Shown here in pieces: positions 8,122 through 16,839 of a stretch of 35,387 nucleotides of DNA. Every line of letters begins with the position of its first letter. Positions within the stretch are counted from its first letter, which is position 1. The position numbers and the translations under genes were made by a program. This stretch comes from Flavobacteriales bacterium (GTDB taxonomy: Bacteria > Bacteroidota > Bacteroidia > Flavobacteriales > BACL11): positions 1 through 35,387 of the forward strand of contig JACNLP010000026.1 of NCBI GenBank assembly GCA_014381465.1, given 5' to 3'. Below the pieces are notes generated by a model. It was not told where the DNA came from. It worked only from the letters and a program-made list of their open reading frames with translations, and did no database searches.

Positions 8122-11100
8122 TTAAAATACTACTTTATCCATTTTCTTAACCAGTACATGCGTATCTCTGTTCACTCCAACAGGACCCCAATAATTAAAA
8201 TGGTAAGTAAACTGCCCATATCCACCAACTAATAAGTTTGGTTTTAAATGAACTCTAGTGAAACTGTTATGTCCTCCTGCTCTTCTATTTCCTCTCACTT
8301 CTGATTTAGGAACAGTATAAGTTCTTTCTGGAGAATGATAAACAATACAAACCCCATCAGGAATTCTAGCAGATACACAGGCTCTAGTACAATAAACTCC
8401 ATTATCATTATACACCTCAACCCAATCATTATCTTTTACCCCCATTGCTTCTGCATCTCTCTCGCTCATCCAACAAGGCTCCATTCCTCTTGAAAGCGTA
8501 AGCATTCTTAAAGTATCACCATAAGTAGAGTGAATATGCCATTTACCGTGAGGAGTAAGTACATTTAACATTTTTGCTTTCCCAATTGCTACTGATTTAC
8601 GAATATCTCCATAAACTTCAGGTTTTGGTGATGGCTTATAAGTTGGCAAGTGTTCTCCAAACTTAATATACCCTTCATGGTCTAAATAAAAGTGCTGACG
8701 ACCTGTAAGTGTTCTCCAAGGAATCATGTGTTCTACATTATAAGTATAAGCAGAATACGCCCTTCCTCCATTCATAAGCCCTGACCAAATAGGAGAATTA
8801 TTGTATCTCCTTGGGCGTGCTTGCAAATCTTTATAATTAGTTCTTATATTTTTATTTCCCTCATTTAAATGTCTTAATTTCTGACCCGTTTTCTTTTCAG
8901 CTACTGCATAAGCCCTATCACTTAACTCCCCATTTGTTAATGAAGAAAGATGTAGAATTGCATTTACCGCTTCTTCATCTTCTTTTAATGACGGATAAGT
9001 TTCTCCTCCCCAAGATTGCAAATGATCTTTTTGACGGAACATATCTTCATAAAAGTCCTCACAATTATATGAGTTACCATGAGCTCCTAATCCATTTTTA
9101 ATGTTTGGTCCTAAAGAAATAAACTTGTTATAAATTTGGGTATAATCTCTTTCAACAACTGCTAATTTATGCATTGTTTTTCCAGGGATTAAATCACATT
9201 CTCCTTTACTCCAATCCTGAATCTTAGTTTGAGAAATTTCATCTTTACAATCATGTGATAAAGGGATATTTACGATATCCTTTACTGGTGTTGCAAAATG
9301 TTTTTCAGCAAGTTCGGAAGTAACTTTAGCAATGGACTGGAATATTTTCCAATCTGTTCTTGCTTCCCAAACAGGTGCAATTGCTGCAGATAATGGATGA
9401 ATAAAAGAGTGCATATCAGTTGAATTGATATCTGCTTTTTCATACCATGAAGCTGCAGGTAAAACAATGTCAGAATAAAGTGCTGAAGTATCCATACGGA
9501 AATTCAAATCAACAATTAAATCCATTTTCCCTTCTGGAGCTTCTTCAGCCCAAGCAATATCTTTTACATGATCAATTGCTACTTCTTCAGCAATATCATT
9601 ATGATGAGTACCTAGGTAATGTTTTAAGAAGAATTCATGTCCTTTTGATGATGACATTAAAGCATTTCCTCTCCAAATATACCAAACTCTAGGAAAATTA
9701 ATCTCTTTATCTGGCTCTGCAACAGAGTGAGTTAATTTATTTTCTTTTAACTGCTCAACAACATAATTTTTAATTGCTTCATCATCATTTGCTCCAGATT
9801 CTTGAGCATCTTTTACAATATCTAAATTGCTTTTATCGTATTGAGGATAGAAAGGCATCCAACCATTTCTTACGGATTTAACAACTAAATCGGCAGAGTG
9901 CTGTGATGATAATTCATTTTCAGGAACTGAATTATAATCTGCTTGATTTCCATCATATCTCCATTGAGAAGAATTAATATAATGCCAAATTGGAGCTTGC
10001 TGTAACCTTACAGCAGATTGCCAATCTTTACCAGACATAATTGCACCCCAAGAATCAACAGGAGCTAATTTTTCTTGCCCTACATAATGGTTCATACCAC
10101 CACCATTAACACCAATACATCCGGTAATCATCAATGCCATAGTTCCAGCACGATACATTAAATTTCCATGATACCAATGATTAATACCAGCCCCAACAAT
10201 AATAGAACATTTTCCATTTGTAGTTTCAGCCGTTACACCCCATTCTCTTGCTAATTGTATAAGAGTTTCTTTACCAATTCCAGTAAATATTTCTTGCCAT
10301 GCTGGAGTATAAGCTGCATCTTTATCATCATAAGAAGTTGGGTAATCTCCAGCCAAACCTCTATCTATTCCATATTGAGCCATCATAAGGTCATAAACAG
10401 TAGTAACCATTACTTCCCCATCAGAAGTTTTAACATTCTTTACAGGAACTCCTCTTAATGATTTTTTATCTAAACCATACTCAATAAATTCTACTTGCTG
10501 AACATCATCTTTATTATCAATTAATGACAATAATGGATCATAATTTTTATCATTTTCTCCATCAATATGTTGCATATTCCAGTTTCCATCTTTTGAATCC
10601 CATCTATGACCAGAAGAACCTCCAGGACATACAAATTCACCAGATTTTGCATCAATATTTAAGAACTTCCATTCTCCATTTTCAGCACCTTTATATTTAT
10701 CTACTTTATTAGCTCTTAACATTTGTCCTGGAACTAACTTATCACCATCTTTTACTAATTCAACTAAATAAGGAGAATCAGTATATTTCTTGCAGTAATC
10801 AATAAAGTAAGGTACTTGCTTATCTATATGAAATTCTTTTAAAAGAACATGAGTAAACGATTGCCAAAACGCACCATCTTGCCCTGCATGAACAGGTAAC
10901 CATTTATCAGCATATTTTGCAACCATGTTAAAGTCAGGAGCCATTACAACAGTTTTTGTACCATTGTGTCTTGCTTCTGAGAAAAAGTGAACATCAGGAG
11001 TTCTTGTCATACCCAAATTAGCTCCCATTGCTACAATAAATTTAGAGTTGTACCAATCTGCAGATTCTGCAACATCAGTTTGCTCTCCCCAAATTTCTGG

Positions 11101-11733
11101 GAAAGAATTAGGTAAATCACAGTACCAATCATAAAAAGAAAGGTTAATCCCTCCCATTAACTGTAAGAACCTTGCACCAGAAGCATAAGAAAGCATTGAC
11201 ATTGCAGGAATAGGAGAAAATCCAATAATTCTATCTGGACCATATTCTTGTACAGTATTAATATTGGAAGCTGCAATAAGCTCTAAAATCTCATCCCAAG
11301 CAACTCTTCTGAAACCACCCTTACCTCTTGCAATTTGGTATCTCCTTCTTAGTTTAGTATCATTCTGAATATTTTTCCAAGCAGAGAGTGCATCTCCTGT
11401 TTTATCTTTTTCTTTTCGAAACATATCAATTAAAGCACCTCTTACAATTGGGTATTTTACTCTAATTGGGCTATATAAATACCATGAAAAAGAGATTCCT
11501 CTTTGGCAACCTCTTGGTTCATAAGGGGGGAGAGAATCTTCTAATAAAGGATAATCTAAAGCTTGGGTTTCCCAAACTACAATACCATCTTTTACATGAA
11601 TATTCCATGAACAACCTCCAGTACAGTTTACCCCATGTGTACTTCTAATAACTTTATCATATTGCCATCTGTTTCTGTAGAAATCTTCCCATTTACGGGT
11701 TTGTGGTGAAATTAAATCTTGTATCCAACTCAT
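8122..11733 (-). CDS. narG: Respiratory nitrate reductase alpha subunit NarG (molybdenum)
   Basis: NarG is the catalytic subunit that reduces nitrate to nitrite at a bis-MGD molybdenum centre. The 1203 residues (E. coli 1247) begin 16 residues shorter than E. coli NarG but then align closely. The FS0 cluster ligands are His33, Cys37, Cys41 and Cys76 (HGVNCTGGC and PRGC). Asp206 in YDWYCDLP is the molybdenum ligand equivalent to E. coli Asp222; with it, the nitrate-reductase identity is secure against other DMSO-reductase relatives. No twin-arginine signal is present, so the active site is cytoplasmic and nitrate must be imported, in keeping with the two NarK proteins. It lies 13 bp after the cytochrome c gene. 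Transcription is probably driven by the promoter at 12590-12636. Confidence 0.98.
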   Translation of the reverse strand: MSWIQDLISPQTRKWEDFYRNRWQYDKVIRSTHGVNCTGGCSWNIHVKDGIVVWETQALDYPLLEDSLPPYEPRGCQRGISFSWYLYSPIRVKYPIVRGALIDMFRKEKDKTGDALSAWKNIQNDTKLRRRYQIARGKGGFRRVAWDEILELIAASNINTVQEYGPDRIIGFSPIPAMSMLSYASGARFLQLMGGINLSFYDWYCDLPNSFPEIWGEQTDVAESADWYNSKFIVAMGANLGMTRTPDVHFFSEARHNGTKTVVMAPDFNMVAKYADKWLPVHAGQDGAFWQSFTHVLLKEFHIDKQVPYFIDYCKKYTDSPYLVELVKDGDKLVPGQMLRANKVDKYKGAENGEWKFLNIDAKSGEFVCPGGSSGHRWDSKDGNWNMQHIDGENDKNYDPLLSLIDNKDDVQQVEFIEYGLDKKSLRGVPVKNVKTSDGEVMVTTVYDLMMAQYGIDRGLAGDYPTSYDDKDAAYTPAWQEIFTGIGKETLIQLAREWGVTAETTNGKCSIIVGAGINHWYHGNLMYRAGTMALMITGCIGVNGGGMNHYVGQEKLAPVDSWGAIMSGKDWQSAVRLQQAPIWHYINSSQWRYDGNQADYNSVPENELSSQHSADLVVKSVRNGWMPFYPQYDKSNLDIVKDAQESGANDDEAIKNYVVEQLKENKLTHSVAEPDKEINFPRVWYIWRGNALMSSSKGHEFFLKHYLGTHHNDIAEEVAIDHVKDIAWAEEAPEGKMDLIVDLNFRMDTSALYSDIVLPAASWYEKADINSTDMHSFIHPLSAAIAPVWEARTDWKIFQSIAKVTSELAEKHFATPVKDIVNIPLSHDCKDEISQTKIQDWSKGECDLIPGKTMHKLAVVERDYTQIYNKFISLGPNIKNGLGAHGNSYNCEDFYEDMFRQKDHLQSWGGETYPSLKEDEEAVNAILHLSSLTNGELSDRAYAVAEKKTGQKLRHLNEGNKNIRTNYKDLQARPRRYNNSPIWSGLMNGGRAYSAYTYNVEHMIPWRTLTGRQHFYLDHEGYIKFGEHLPTYKPSPKPEVYGDIRKSVAIGKAKMLNVLTPHGKWHIHSTYGDTLRMLTLSRGMEPCWMSERDAEAMGVKDNDWVEVYNDNGVYCTRACVSARIPDGVCIVYHSPERTYTVPKSEVRGNRRAGGHNSFTRVHLKPNLLVGGYGQFTYHFNYWGPVGVNRDTHVLVKKMDKVVF

Positions 11734-11746
11734 CTTTTTTATTATT

Positions 11747-12538
11747 TTAAATTGATTTTATTTGCCTGTTATAAATATCATCTTTTACTCCCCCTTTCTT
11801 TTTATCGAACCACAAGAAGAAAATTAGAATAAGTATTGTGATAAATCCTATCATTCCAAAATGCAAGAACATAGTTTTTTTCTCACCATGGTGTTGATAT
11901 ATTTTATTGTCATCTACATGTTTTAGGAAAGCTTGTAATTGCACAAGCTCATCTTCAGTAATAGGGTAGTTTCCGTAAGCCGATTTCATAGCAGGGAAAG
12001 GCAAGCCAGTAAGTATGCCTTTAATACCTACCATACCTCCAGAACGAGAATAAACATCCGTTAAGTCAGCAGCTAAAAGTCCGCCCTGCATCATTTGCTC
12101 ATAATCTACATTATGACAAGCAATACAAGATGGTCCTCCATTTTCAAAGCGTGTAGTTCCTTCAAAAAGCATCTCTCCTGATTTTACATCATCCAGAGCC
12201 ACAACCACTTCTTCTACTTCTACTACTTCTTCAACTTGTCCTTCTGCAGGTGATTTTGATACTATATAATTAAGTATTGCTTTTATTTCAGCATTTGTTA
12301 AGTTTTGAGGCGGCATCATTATTACATCAAAATCAGCAGGGTTTTGTACATACCTTATAATTTCATCTTCTGAGCGTCTTTCCAAAACTCCAGCCAAATC
12401 AGGACCTACTAATTTTCCCCCACCAATTGTATGGCAAGCGGCACAACTACTAAATAAAGATTCTCCATCTTGTGCACTACTATTAGTATGGAATAAAAAA
12501 CCAAATAATAATAGGGTTAAAATCGTTTTTGTTCTCAT
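11747..12538 (-). CDS. Membrane-anchored diheme cytochrome c heading the nar operon (NarC-like)
   Basis: An exported protein of 263 residues with a signal peptide (charged MRTK, hydrophobic core, cleavage near SSAQ), two class I cytochrome c domains and one C-terminal membrane helix (about 224-244) with a short cytoplasmic tail. Heme sites are CAACH at 32-36 and CIACH at 138-142; methionines in MMPPQN (about 74-75) and FPAM (184) are likely sixth ligands. A Val/Glu-rich, low-complexity linker (about 100-120) joins the domains. An in-frame ATG six codons upstream (12556) is possible, but the chosen start gives a more normal signal peptide. Its position as first gene of narGHJI recalls the diheme NarC of Thermus, which is needed for active, membrane-bound nitrate reductase. 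Whether it donates, accepts or anchors here is unknown. Confidence 0.88.
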   Translation of the reverse strand: MRTKTILTLLLFGFLFHTNSSAQDGESLFSSCAACHTIGGGKLVGPDLAGVLERRSEDEIIRYVQNPADFDVIMMPPQNLTNAEIKAILNYIVSKSPAEGQVEEVVEVEEVVVALDDVKSGEMLFEGTTRFENGGPSCIACHNVDYEQMMQGGLLAADLTDVYSRSGGMVGIKGILTGLPFPAMKSAYGNYPITEDELVQLQAFLKHVDDNKIYQHHGEKKTMFLHFGMIGFITILILIFFLWFDKKKGGVKDDIYNRQIKSI

Positions 12539-12589
12539 TTTTATTATTTTTAACATTTATGTATTTATTGTGTGGTAAATTTATGAGGA

Positions 12590-12636
12590 CAAAAATATTG
12601 CAGTGTGTTTCTTAAAAATATGACAATAATCATATT
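12590..12636 (-). promoter_or_regulatory. nar operon promoter: CRP/FNR-type site plus -7 element
   Basis: Two 7-bp arms (AATATGA at 12617-12623 and its complement at 12630-12636) flank a 6-base spacer, a perfect TGA-N6-TCA inverted repeat. On the minus strand TATTTTTG (12597-12590) fits TAnnTTTG; its last base is 36.5 bp from the operator centre, placing the site near -41, the class-II activator position. The cytochrome c ATG follows about 50 bp downstream. Nothing good is visible at -33, as expected for an activator-dependent promoter. Confidence 0.78.
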
Positions 12637-12682
12637 ATGAAAAAAAAGTGTTATTTATAATAATTCTATATAAGTTTTAATG

Positions 12683-12726
12683 TGATATCTATCATGTTTT
12701 AGGATAAAAAAAGAGTGGTATCTTTG
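12683..12726 (+). promoter_or_regulatory. Promoter of the 151-residue gene: imperfect CRP/FNR-type site plus -7 element
   Basis: TGA at 12683-12685 and TCA at 12692-12694 are six bases apart, with further partial symmetry outside (ATGTGA against ATGTGA/ACATGA-like arms). TATCTTTG at 12719-12726 is a full match to TAnnTTTG, and its last base is 37.5 bp from the operator centre, almost the same geometry as the divergent nar promoter. The gene's ATG is 14 bases further on. Confidence 0.6.
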
Positions 12727-12740
12727 CAAAAAAAATAAAA

Positions 12741-13196
12741 ATGAAAGAAGAGTATCAGTTAGTAGAGGAAGGTTGTAAGTTTTGGTTTAATGACAATGAG
12801 CATGTGCGAACTCCCTTCCCAAAAGAAATACAAAAAGATTTAAAAAAGAAAGCTCAGCAACTTTACTTAGATTATATAAAAAATCTTACTCCAGAAGACA
12901 GACAAGAAATTACAGATGATGAATTAGTAAGCGTTTTTGAAATGTTTTTGTTTAGTGAATCGATAACCTTAATAGATGAGGAAGATAAAGATTTACTCCT
13001 TAGTATTCATTACCCTTTCTTGCCAAGAACTGGAGATGTAGTAAACGACAAAGAAAAAGGAGAATGCACCATAATTGCACGAAATGTAACAGAAAAGGAA
13101 GTAAATGATCAAAAAGAAAAAAAACTGTACATGCGAGTTGAACTTAAAACAAAAAAGGGAGAGAAATGGGAAACAGAATTTGAAGTTCCAGCTTAA
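12741..13196 (+). CDS. Unrecognised 151-residue protein, divergent from the nar operon
   Basis: I do not recognise this family. It is a small, highly charged cytosolic protein with no signal peptide, membrane segment or cysteine motif (a single Cys near residue 12 and one near 108). Residues 1-90 look helical, rich in Lys, Glu and aromatic residues; residues 95-151 look like beta strands (GDVVNDKEKGECTIIA, then KLYMRVELKTKKG), possibly a small barrel. It is transcribed away from the cytochrome-nar unit from a shared 184-bp region, with its own -7 element and a TGA-N6-TCA site at class-II spacing. That points to co-regulation with nitrate respiration. Coding potential is supported by its sustained frame and well-placed promoter. 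No function is assigned. Confidence 0.75.
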   Translation: MKEEYQLVEEGCKFWFNDNEHVRTPFPKEIQKDLKKKAQQLYLDYIKNLTPEDRQEITDDELVSVFEMFLFSESITLIDEEDKDLLLSIHYPFLPRTGDVVNDKEKGECTIIARNVTEKEVNDQKEKKLYMRVELKTKKGEKWETEFEVPA

Positions 13197-13364
13197 CAAA
13201 AATGAGGATTAAAGTAATGAAGCAATTTGATGATATGCTGATTTGGTAATTAGAAATAAAGAAATGTTTTATGGCATTATTGGGAAGTTTTATAGGGTTA
13301 TTGGAATGTTTTTGGTGATATATAAAAGAGCGAATTGGATGAAATAAGTTTTTGGTTGTTAGGC
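13197..13364. other. Gene-free spacer without recognisable content
   Basis: AT-rich DNA following the 151-residue gene. I see no ORF with a plausible product, hairpin terminator, promoter or RNA here. It leads into the repeat patch from 13365. Confidence 0.6.
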
Positions 13365-13406
13365 ACTAGAAACTAGAAACTAGTAACTAGAAACTAGTAA
13401 CTAGTA
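13365..13406. repeat. Tandem repeat, six 7-bp units
   Basis: Six consecutive 7-bp units: ACTAGAA, ACTAGAA, ACTAGTA, ACTAGAA, ACTAGTA, ACTAGTA. The units contain CTAG, which is rare in many bacterial genomes. The array is immediately followed by the palindromic repeat patch. Confidence 0.92.
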
Positions 13407-13411
13407 TAGAA

Positions 13412-13740
13412 GCTAACCCACCCCTAACCCCTCCAAGGAGGGGAGTTATAAAGAAATCCCTGCCAATTTGGTGGGGCTTTTTTTGTATCTAAATTACACA
13501 CCCCCAACCCCTCTTATCAGAGGGGAGTTTTGTCATTGCGATAAAACAGGGTTTTAGAAGCAATTTATGTTTACACACCCCCTTAATCCCCTCCCAAGAG
13601 GGGAATTGATAAAATGCGAATAGTTCTCCTCCTTGGAGGAGGTAGAGGTGGGTTGCTTTGGACTACTGTCATTGCGAATAAAATGAAGCAATTTATGTTT
13701 ACACACCCCCAGCCCTTACTTCACATGCGTTCAGCACATG
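13412..13740. repeat. Intergenic palindromic repeat cluster, left copy
   Basis: A mosaic of GC-rich palindromes in AT-rich DNA: CCCCTCC/GGAGGGG at 13428-13443, CCCCTCT/AGAGGGG at 13508-13525, a CCCCTCCC/GAGGGG form at 13588-13603 and CTCCTCC/GGAGGAG at 13626-13641. They are joined by phrases such as GTCATTGCGA, AAGCAATTTATGTTTAC and GATAAAATGCGAATAGTTC. The block 13567-13675 is nearly identical to the reverse complement of 27291-27399. The cluster reaches the stop codon of the moeB-like gene. There is no coding sequence and no transposase. Confidence 0.9.
13458..13484 (+). terminator. Possible terminator hairpin inside the repeat cluster
   Basis: CCCTGCC (13458-13464) can pair with GGTGGGG (13470-13476), including two G-U pairs, around a 5-base loop, and is followed by a run of seven T (13478-13484). 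It lies 260 bp past the 151-residue gene, so it could end that transcript, but it may just be a piece of the repeat. Confidence 0.35.
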
Positions 13741-13745
13741 CTTAT

Positions 13746-14816
13746 TTAGAGGGAACTAACCCACCTTTGCACACCTCCAATTAAACTCAAAGTATTTTTA
13801 ATTCCTTGCTTTTTTAACATTGAAACAATGGCTTTACTTTTTGCTCCATATTGGCAAAAAATAATAGTTGGTATTTTGAAATTAATCTCTTCTAAATTAT
13901 GCATAAAATCTCCCATAGGAATATAATGAGTAGCATTTAATTTATAGCTATCTATTTCGTACTCCTCTCTTATATCAATAAAATTAAATTCTTTTTTAGA
14001 TAAAATCCATTCCATTAGAATAGTGCTTTCAATCTCATTACTCTCTGCTAACTCACAATTATAATCATAAGTCGATAATTTGGTAATTTGTATGTGCGAT
14101 TTTTCAAAGTTAATTATTTGCTGAGCATTAGACATACAGTTGTAAGTAAGTAGTTTACCGATAAGCACATCTCCTATTTCAAGAATAATTTTCAGTACTT
14201 CAGTTGCTTGAAGTGTTCCAATTAATGATGGAAGTACGCCAATTACTCCTACCTCAGAACAAGAAGGGATATCACCATCTTTTGGAGGGTTAGGATACAA
14301 ACATCTATAAGTTGGTCCTTTTTTGTAATTAAAAACTGAAAGCTGTCCAGAAAATTTATGCAATGCACCATACACAAAAGGTTTCTCTGAAATAACACAA
14401 GCATCATTTATTAAATATCTTGCAGAAAAATTATCTGTACAATCTACCACCACATCATACTTTTTTATTATTTCTAAAGCATTATTTTTTTCTAACTGAA
14501 AAGGATAGTTTTGAAAAATAATATTCTCATTCTGGGCAGAAAGGTAAGTAATTGCAATAGTAGATTTTTGTTTTCCAATATCAGAAGTAGTATAAAGCAC
14601 TTGCCTTTGCAGATTACTTAAATCCACAATATCGGCATCAATTACTCCAATTTCACCAATACCAGCAGCAGATAAGTATTGTAAAACTGGACAACCCAAG
14701 CCTCCAGCACCAACCACTAATACTTTAGCATTCTTTAGCTTTTGTTGCCCTTTCTCCCCTACTTCTTTTAGTCGGAAATGTCTATCGTATCTTTGTTTTT
14801 CTTGCTGTGAAAACAT
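13746..14816 (-). CDS. moeB: MoeB/ThiF-type E1-like adenylyltransferase with C-terminal rhodanese domain
   Basis: Residues 1-245 form an E1-like domain that adenylates the C-terminus of a small sulfur carrier (MoaD or ThiS) before sulfur transfer. Seen are the nucleotide loop VGAGGLGCPV (36-45), the Asp-containing DADIVDLSNLQRQ segment, VVDCTDNFSARY and the crossover region around PSCSEVGV. Residues about 265-356 are a rhodanese domain with the active-site loop CQYGAKS, expected to supply the sulfur. Only one Cys of each of the two CxxC zinc pairs of E. coli MoeB is visible (TYRC, YNCEL), so the zinc site is probably lost. Whether the partner is MoaD or ThiS cannot be decided from sequence; moaA and narG nearby favour MoeB. 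It has its own -7 element four bases before the ATG. Confidence 0.88.
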   Translation of the reverse strand: MFSQQEKQRYDRHFRLKEVGEKGQQKLKNAKVLVVGAGGLGCPVLQYLSAAGIGEIGVIDADIVDLSNLQRQVLYTTSDIGKQKSTIAITYLSAQNENIIFQNYPFQLEKNNALEIIKKYDVVVDCTDNFSARYLINDACVISEKPFVYGALHKFSGQLSVFNYKKGPTYRCLYPNPPKDGDIPSCSEVGVIGVLPSLIGTLQATEVLKIILEIGDVLIGKLLTYNCMSNAQQIINFEKSHIQITKLSTYDYNCELAESNEIESTILMEWILSKKEFNFIDIREEYEIDSYKLNATHYIPMGDFMHNLEEINFKIPTIIFCQYGAKSKAIVSMLKKQGIKNTLSLIGGVQRWVSSL

Positions 14817-14820
14817 TTTG

Positions 14821-14828
14821 CAAATTTA
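14821..14828 (-). promoter_or_regulatory. -7 promoter element of the moeB-like gene
   Basis: Reads TAAATTTG on the minus strand and ends four bases before the ATG at 14816, so the transcript would be leaderless or nearly so. A TTTG sits 23 bp upstream as a possible -33 element. The same layout occurs at 1792 and 28806. Confidence 0.55.
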
Positions 14829-14858
14829 GGATTTATTTATGTCTTAAAACCACAAAAG

Positions 14859-16184
14859 CTACTGCTTCAACTGTTCGAGTTTTGGTTTAATTATTTTAAA
14901 ACCATTTAAAAGTGCTTCTGATAATCTATCCACATTCTGTTGGGTAATAGTAGTAGCAAACATACAGGCACAAGTGTTTATCATTATTATATTTTCTTCC
15001 AAAAATAGAAAATCAAGTAGTTCGTTTATAATTAATTTTATCTCTTTCCCTTGATAGGCTTCACGATATGTGGTAGGTGCTATTTTATTAAAATGCACTC
15101 TGAACATAGAACCCGCTCCTGTAACACAAGCAGAAATACCTGCTAACTTAATAGCTTCTTCTACTTGTTTAATAGCAATTTTAGTTAAGTTATTCAAATC
15201 CCTTACCCCTTGCTCATCAAACATTTTCATTGCAGTATAACCAGCAGTTATGGAAATAGGATTAGCTGAGAAAGTCCCGGAATGAGGGTGCCTTAAAAAA
15301 GTCTCTCTCGGATCAAGCACTTGCATAATTTCTGATTTTCCAGCAAGTGCTCCAATAGGAAAACCGCCACCAATAATTTTTCCTAAAGCTGTTAAATCAG
15401 GTTCTACATTATAGCTTTCTTGTGCCCCAGAATAATTTATTCGGTAAGTAACCACCTCATCAAAAGCCAAAACCGCATTATTTTTTCTTGTCCACTTATA
15501 TAGTGCTTCAACATATTCTTTGCTTGCAGGAATAAGCCCTACTCTGTGGGGAACAAGATCAATGAGTACAATTGCAATATCATCTGCATTCTTATTTAAT
15601 AAGTTAAGCGTTCTTTCAATATCATTGTAAGGAAAAATAACCATGTCATTTAGCACTCCTTCAGGAGTTCCTTCTACAACAGGAACCGGATTTGGATTTT
15701 CAATACTTCCCCAATTGCTAGGGGTGGCAGTTTGGCTTATTTCAGCATAATCGTAAGTTCCATGATATGCTCCTTCCGCTTTTGCAATTTTATGTTTTCC
15801 TGTATAAACCCTGGCTGCTTTTATCATGGTCATTACAGCTTCAGTACCTGAGTTCATAAATCGGATTCTCTCAAACCCTTTGGTACGATTATTTAGAAGT
15901 TCGGCATAATTCACCTCTATTTCTGATCCCATAGTAAAAGCTGAACCTTTTTGTAATTGCTTACTAACAGCTTCTACAATTTTAGGATGCGAATGCCCAT
16001 GAATTAAAGATGCCATATTGTTAGCAAAATCTAATCGTTTACAACCATCAACATCTTTTATATAACTCCCATTAGCAGTTGAAACATAAAAAGGATGTGG
16101 ATCACGAAATATAGTGTTTCGGCTAACTCCTCCTGTTAAAACTTGAATGGCACGATTATATATTTTTTTGCTTTCCTCTCCCAT
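14859..16184 (-). CDS. Class III PLP aminotransferase, glutamate-semialdehyde-aminomutase-like (possible beta-amino-acid transaminase)
   Basis: A 441-residue cytosolic PLP enzyme of fold type I, class III. Visible are NSGTEAV (111-117), the cofactor Asp242 in FDEVVTYR and the PLP-binding Lys269 in ALGKIIGGGFP. The overall look is that of glutamate-1-semialdehyde aminomutase and its transaminase relatives, which include beta-phenylalanine aminotransferases. The N-terminal GGVSRNTIFRDPHPF resembles the segment carrying a carboxylate-binding Arg in the latter. It starts four bases after the CoA-transferase beta gene, in one unit with a 2,3-aminomutase and CoA-transferase. From that context I infer that it removes the beta-amino group made by the aminomutase, giving a 3-oxo acid. 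A housekeeping HemL is less likely from context but not excluded. Confidence 0.85.
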   Translation of the reverse strand: MGEESKKIYNRAIQVLTGGVSRNTIFRDPHPFYVSTANGSYIKDVDGCKRLDFANNMASLIHGHSHPKIVEAVSKQLQKGSAFTMGSEIEVNYAELLNNRTKGFERIRFMNSGTEAVMTMIKAARVYTGKHKIAKAEGAYHGTYDYAEISQTATPSNWGSIENPNPVPVVEGTPEGVLNDMVIFPYNDIERTLNLLNKNADDIAIVLIDLVPHRVGLIPASKEYVEALYKWTRKNNAVLAFDEVVTYRINYSGAQESYNVEPDLTALGKIIGGGFPIGALAGKSEIMQVLDPRETFLRHPHSGTFSANPISITAGYTAMKMFDEQGVRDLNNLTKIAIKQVEEAIKLAGISACVTGAGSMFRVHFNKIAPTTYREAYQGKEIKLIINELLDFLFLEENIIMINTCACMFATTITQQNVDRLSEALLNGFKIIKPKLEQLKQ

Positions 16185-16188
16185 TTTA

Positions 16189-16839
16189 TTATTGACTTAA
16201 AGTAGCCTGAGTATGTCTCTGTACAAAATCAAAATCTACATTTGGAGCTAACTCTTTAATAAATAAACCATCTTTTTTTACCTCTATAATTGCTAGATTT
16301 GTGTAAATTCTTTCTACAACATTTTTTCCTGTTAAAGGGAATGTGCAATTATTTATAATTTTAGGAAGTCCTTTTTTTGTTGTGTGTTGCGTGATTACAA
16401 AAATCCTTTTTACTCCAGCAACCAAATCCATAGCCCCCCCAACAGCAGGTATAGCATCTTCTGCTCCAGTACTCCAATTTGCCAAATCACCTTCTCTGGA
16501 TACTTGCATTGCTCCAAGTACACAAATATCAATATGCCCGCCTCTAATCATAGCAAAGCTATCAGCATGATGAAAATAACTAGCTCCAGAGATTGCAGAA
16601 ATACATTTTTTTCCTGCATTTACAAGTTCTCTATCTTCCATTTCTTTGGAAGGAGCCTTCCCCATACCAAGTAAACCATTTTCAGTTTGGTAAATTACCT
16701 CTCTATCCTTAGGGACAAAATCAGCTACCAATTCAGGAATACCAATACCTAAATTTACATAAGAACCATCAGGAATATCTAAAGCTACTTTTTGAGCCAT
16801 TTCTTCTCTGCTCCAACCTATTTGTTTTGTGTCTAACAT
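16189..16839 (-). CDS. 3-oxoacid (3-oxoadipate-type) CoA-transferase, subunit B
   Basis: The 216-residue beta subunit of a family I CoA-transferase, carrying the catalytic Glu53 in TENGLLGMG that forms the glutamyl-CoA thioester. NLGIGIPELVA (29-39), GASYFHHADSFAMIRGGH, GDLANW and VGGAMDLVAGVKR are family motifs; the GDLANW phrase and surrounding sequence look more like PcaJ (3-oxoadipate) than ScoB, though the distinction from sequence memory is not decisive. It transfers CoA, usually from succinyl-CoA, to a 3-oxo acid. Its start overlaps the end of subunit A by 7 bp and its stop is 4 bases before the aminotransferase ATG. No aromatic-degradation genes accompany it, so a protocatechuate role is not supported here. 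Confidence 0.92.
   Translation of the reverse strand: MLDTKQIGWSREEMAQKVALDIPDGSYVNLGIGIPELVADFVPKDREVIYQTENGLLGMGKAPSKEMEDRELVNAGKKCISAISGASYFHHADSFAMIRGGHIDICVLGAMQVSREGDLANWSTGAEDAIPAVGGAMDLVAGVKRIFVITQHTTKKGLPKIINNCTFPLTGKNVVERIYTNLAIIEVKKDGLFIKELAPNVDFDFVQRHTQATLSQ

Noticed and set aside
9447-9692. Plus-strand ORF of 81 codons inside narG
   Set aside because: It is the reverse of a strongly conserved part of narG, has low-complexity Leu/Gln-rich translation and no promoter; a shadow of narG.
8122-11733. NarG as another DMSO-reductase-family enzyme such as a formate dehydrogenase or perchlorate reductase
   Set aside because: The His/Cys FS0 ligands, YDWYCDLP Asp, lack of Tat signal and the narHJI partners all match cytoplasm-facing Nar.
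13412-13740. CRISPR array
   Set aside because: The palindromic units are irregular in length and spacing, flanks are similar rather than unique spacers, and no cas gene is nearby.
13197-13745. Insertion sequence remnant
   Set aside because: No transposase fragment, terminal inverted repeats or target duplication was found; it resembles a dispersed palindromic repeat.
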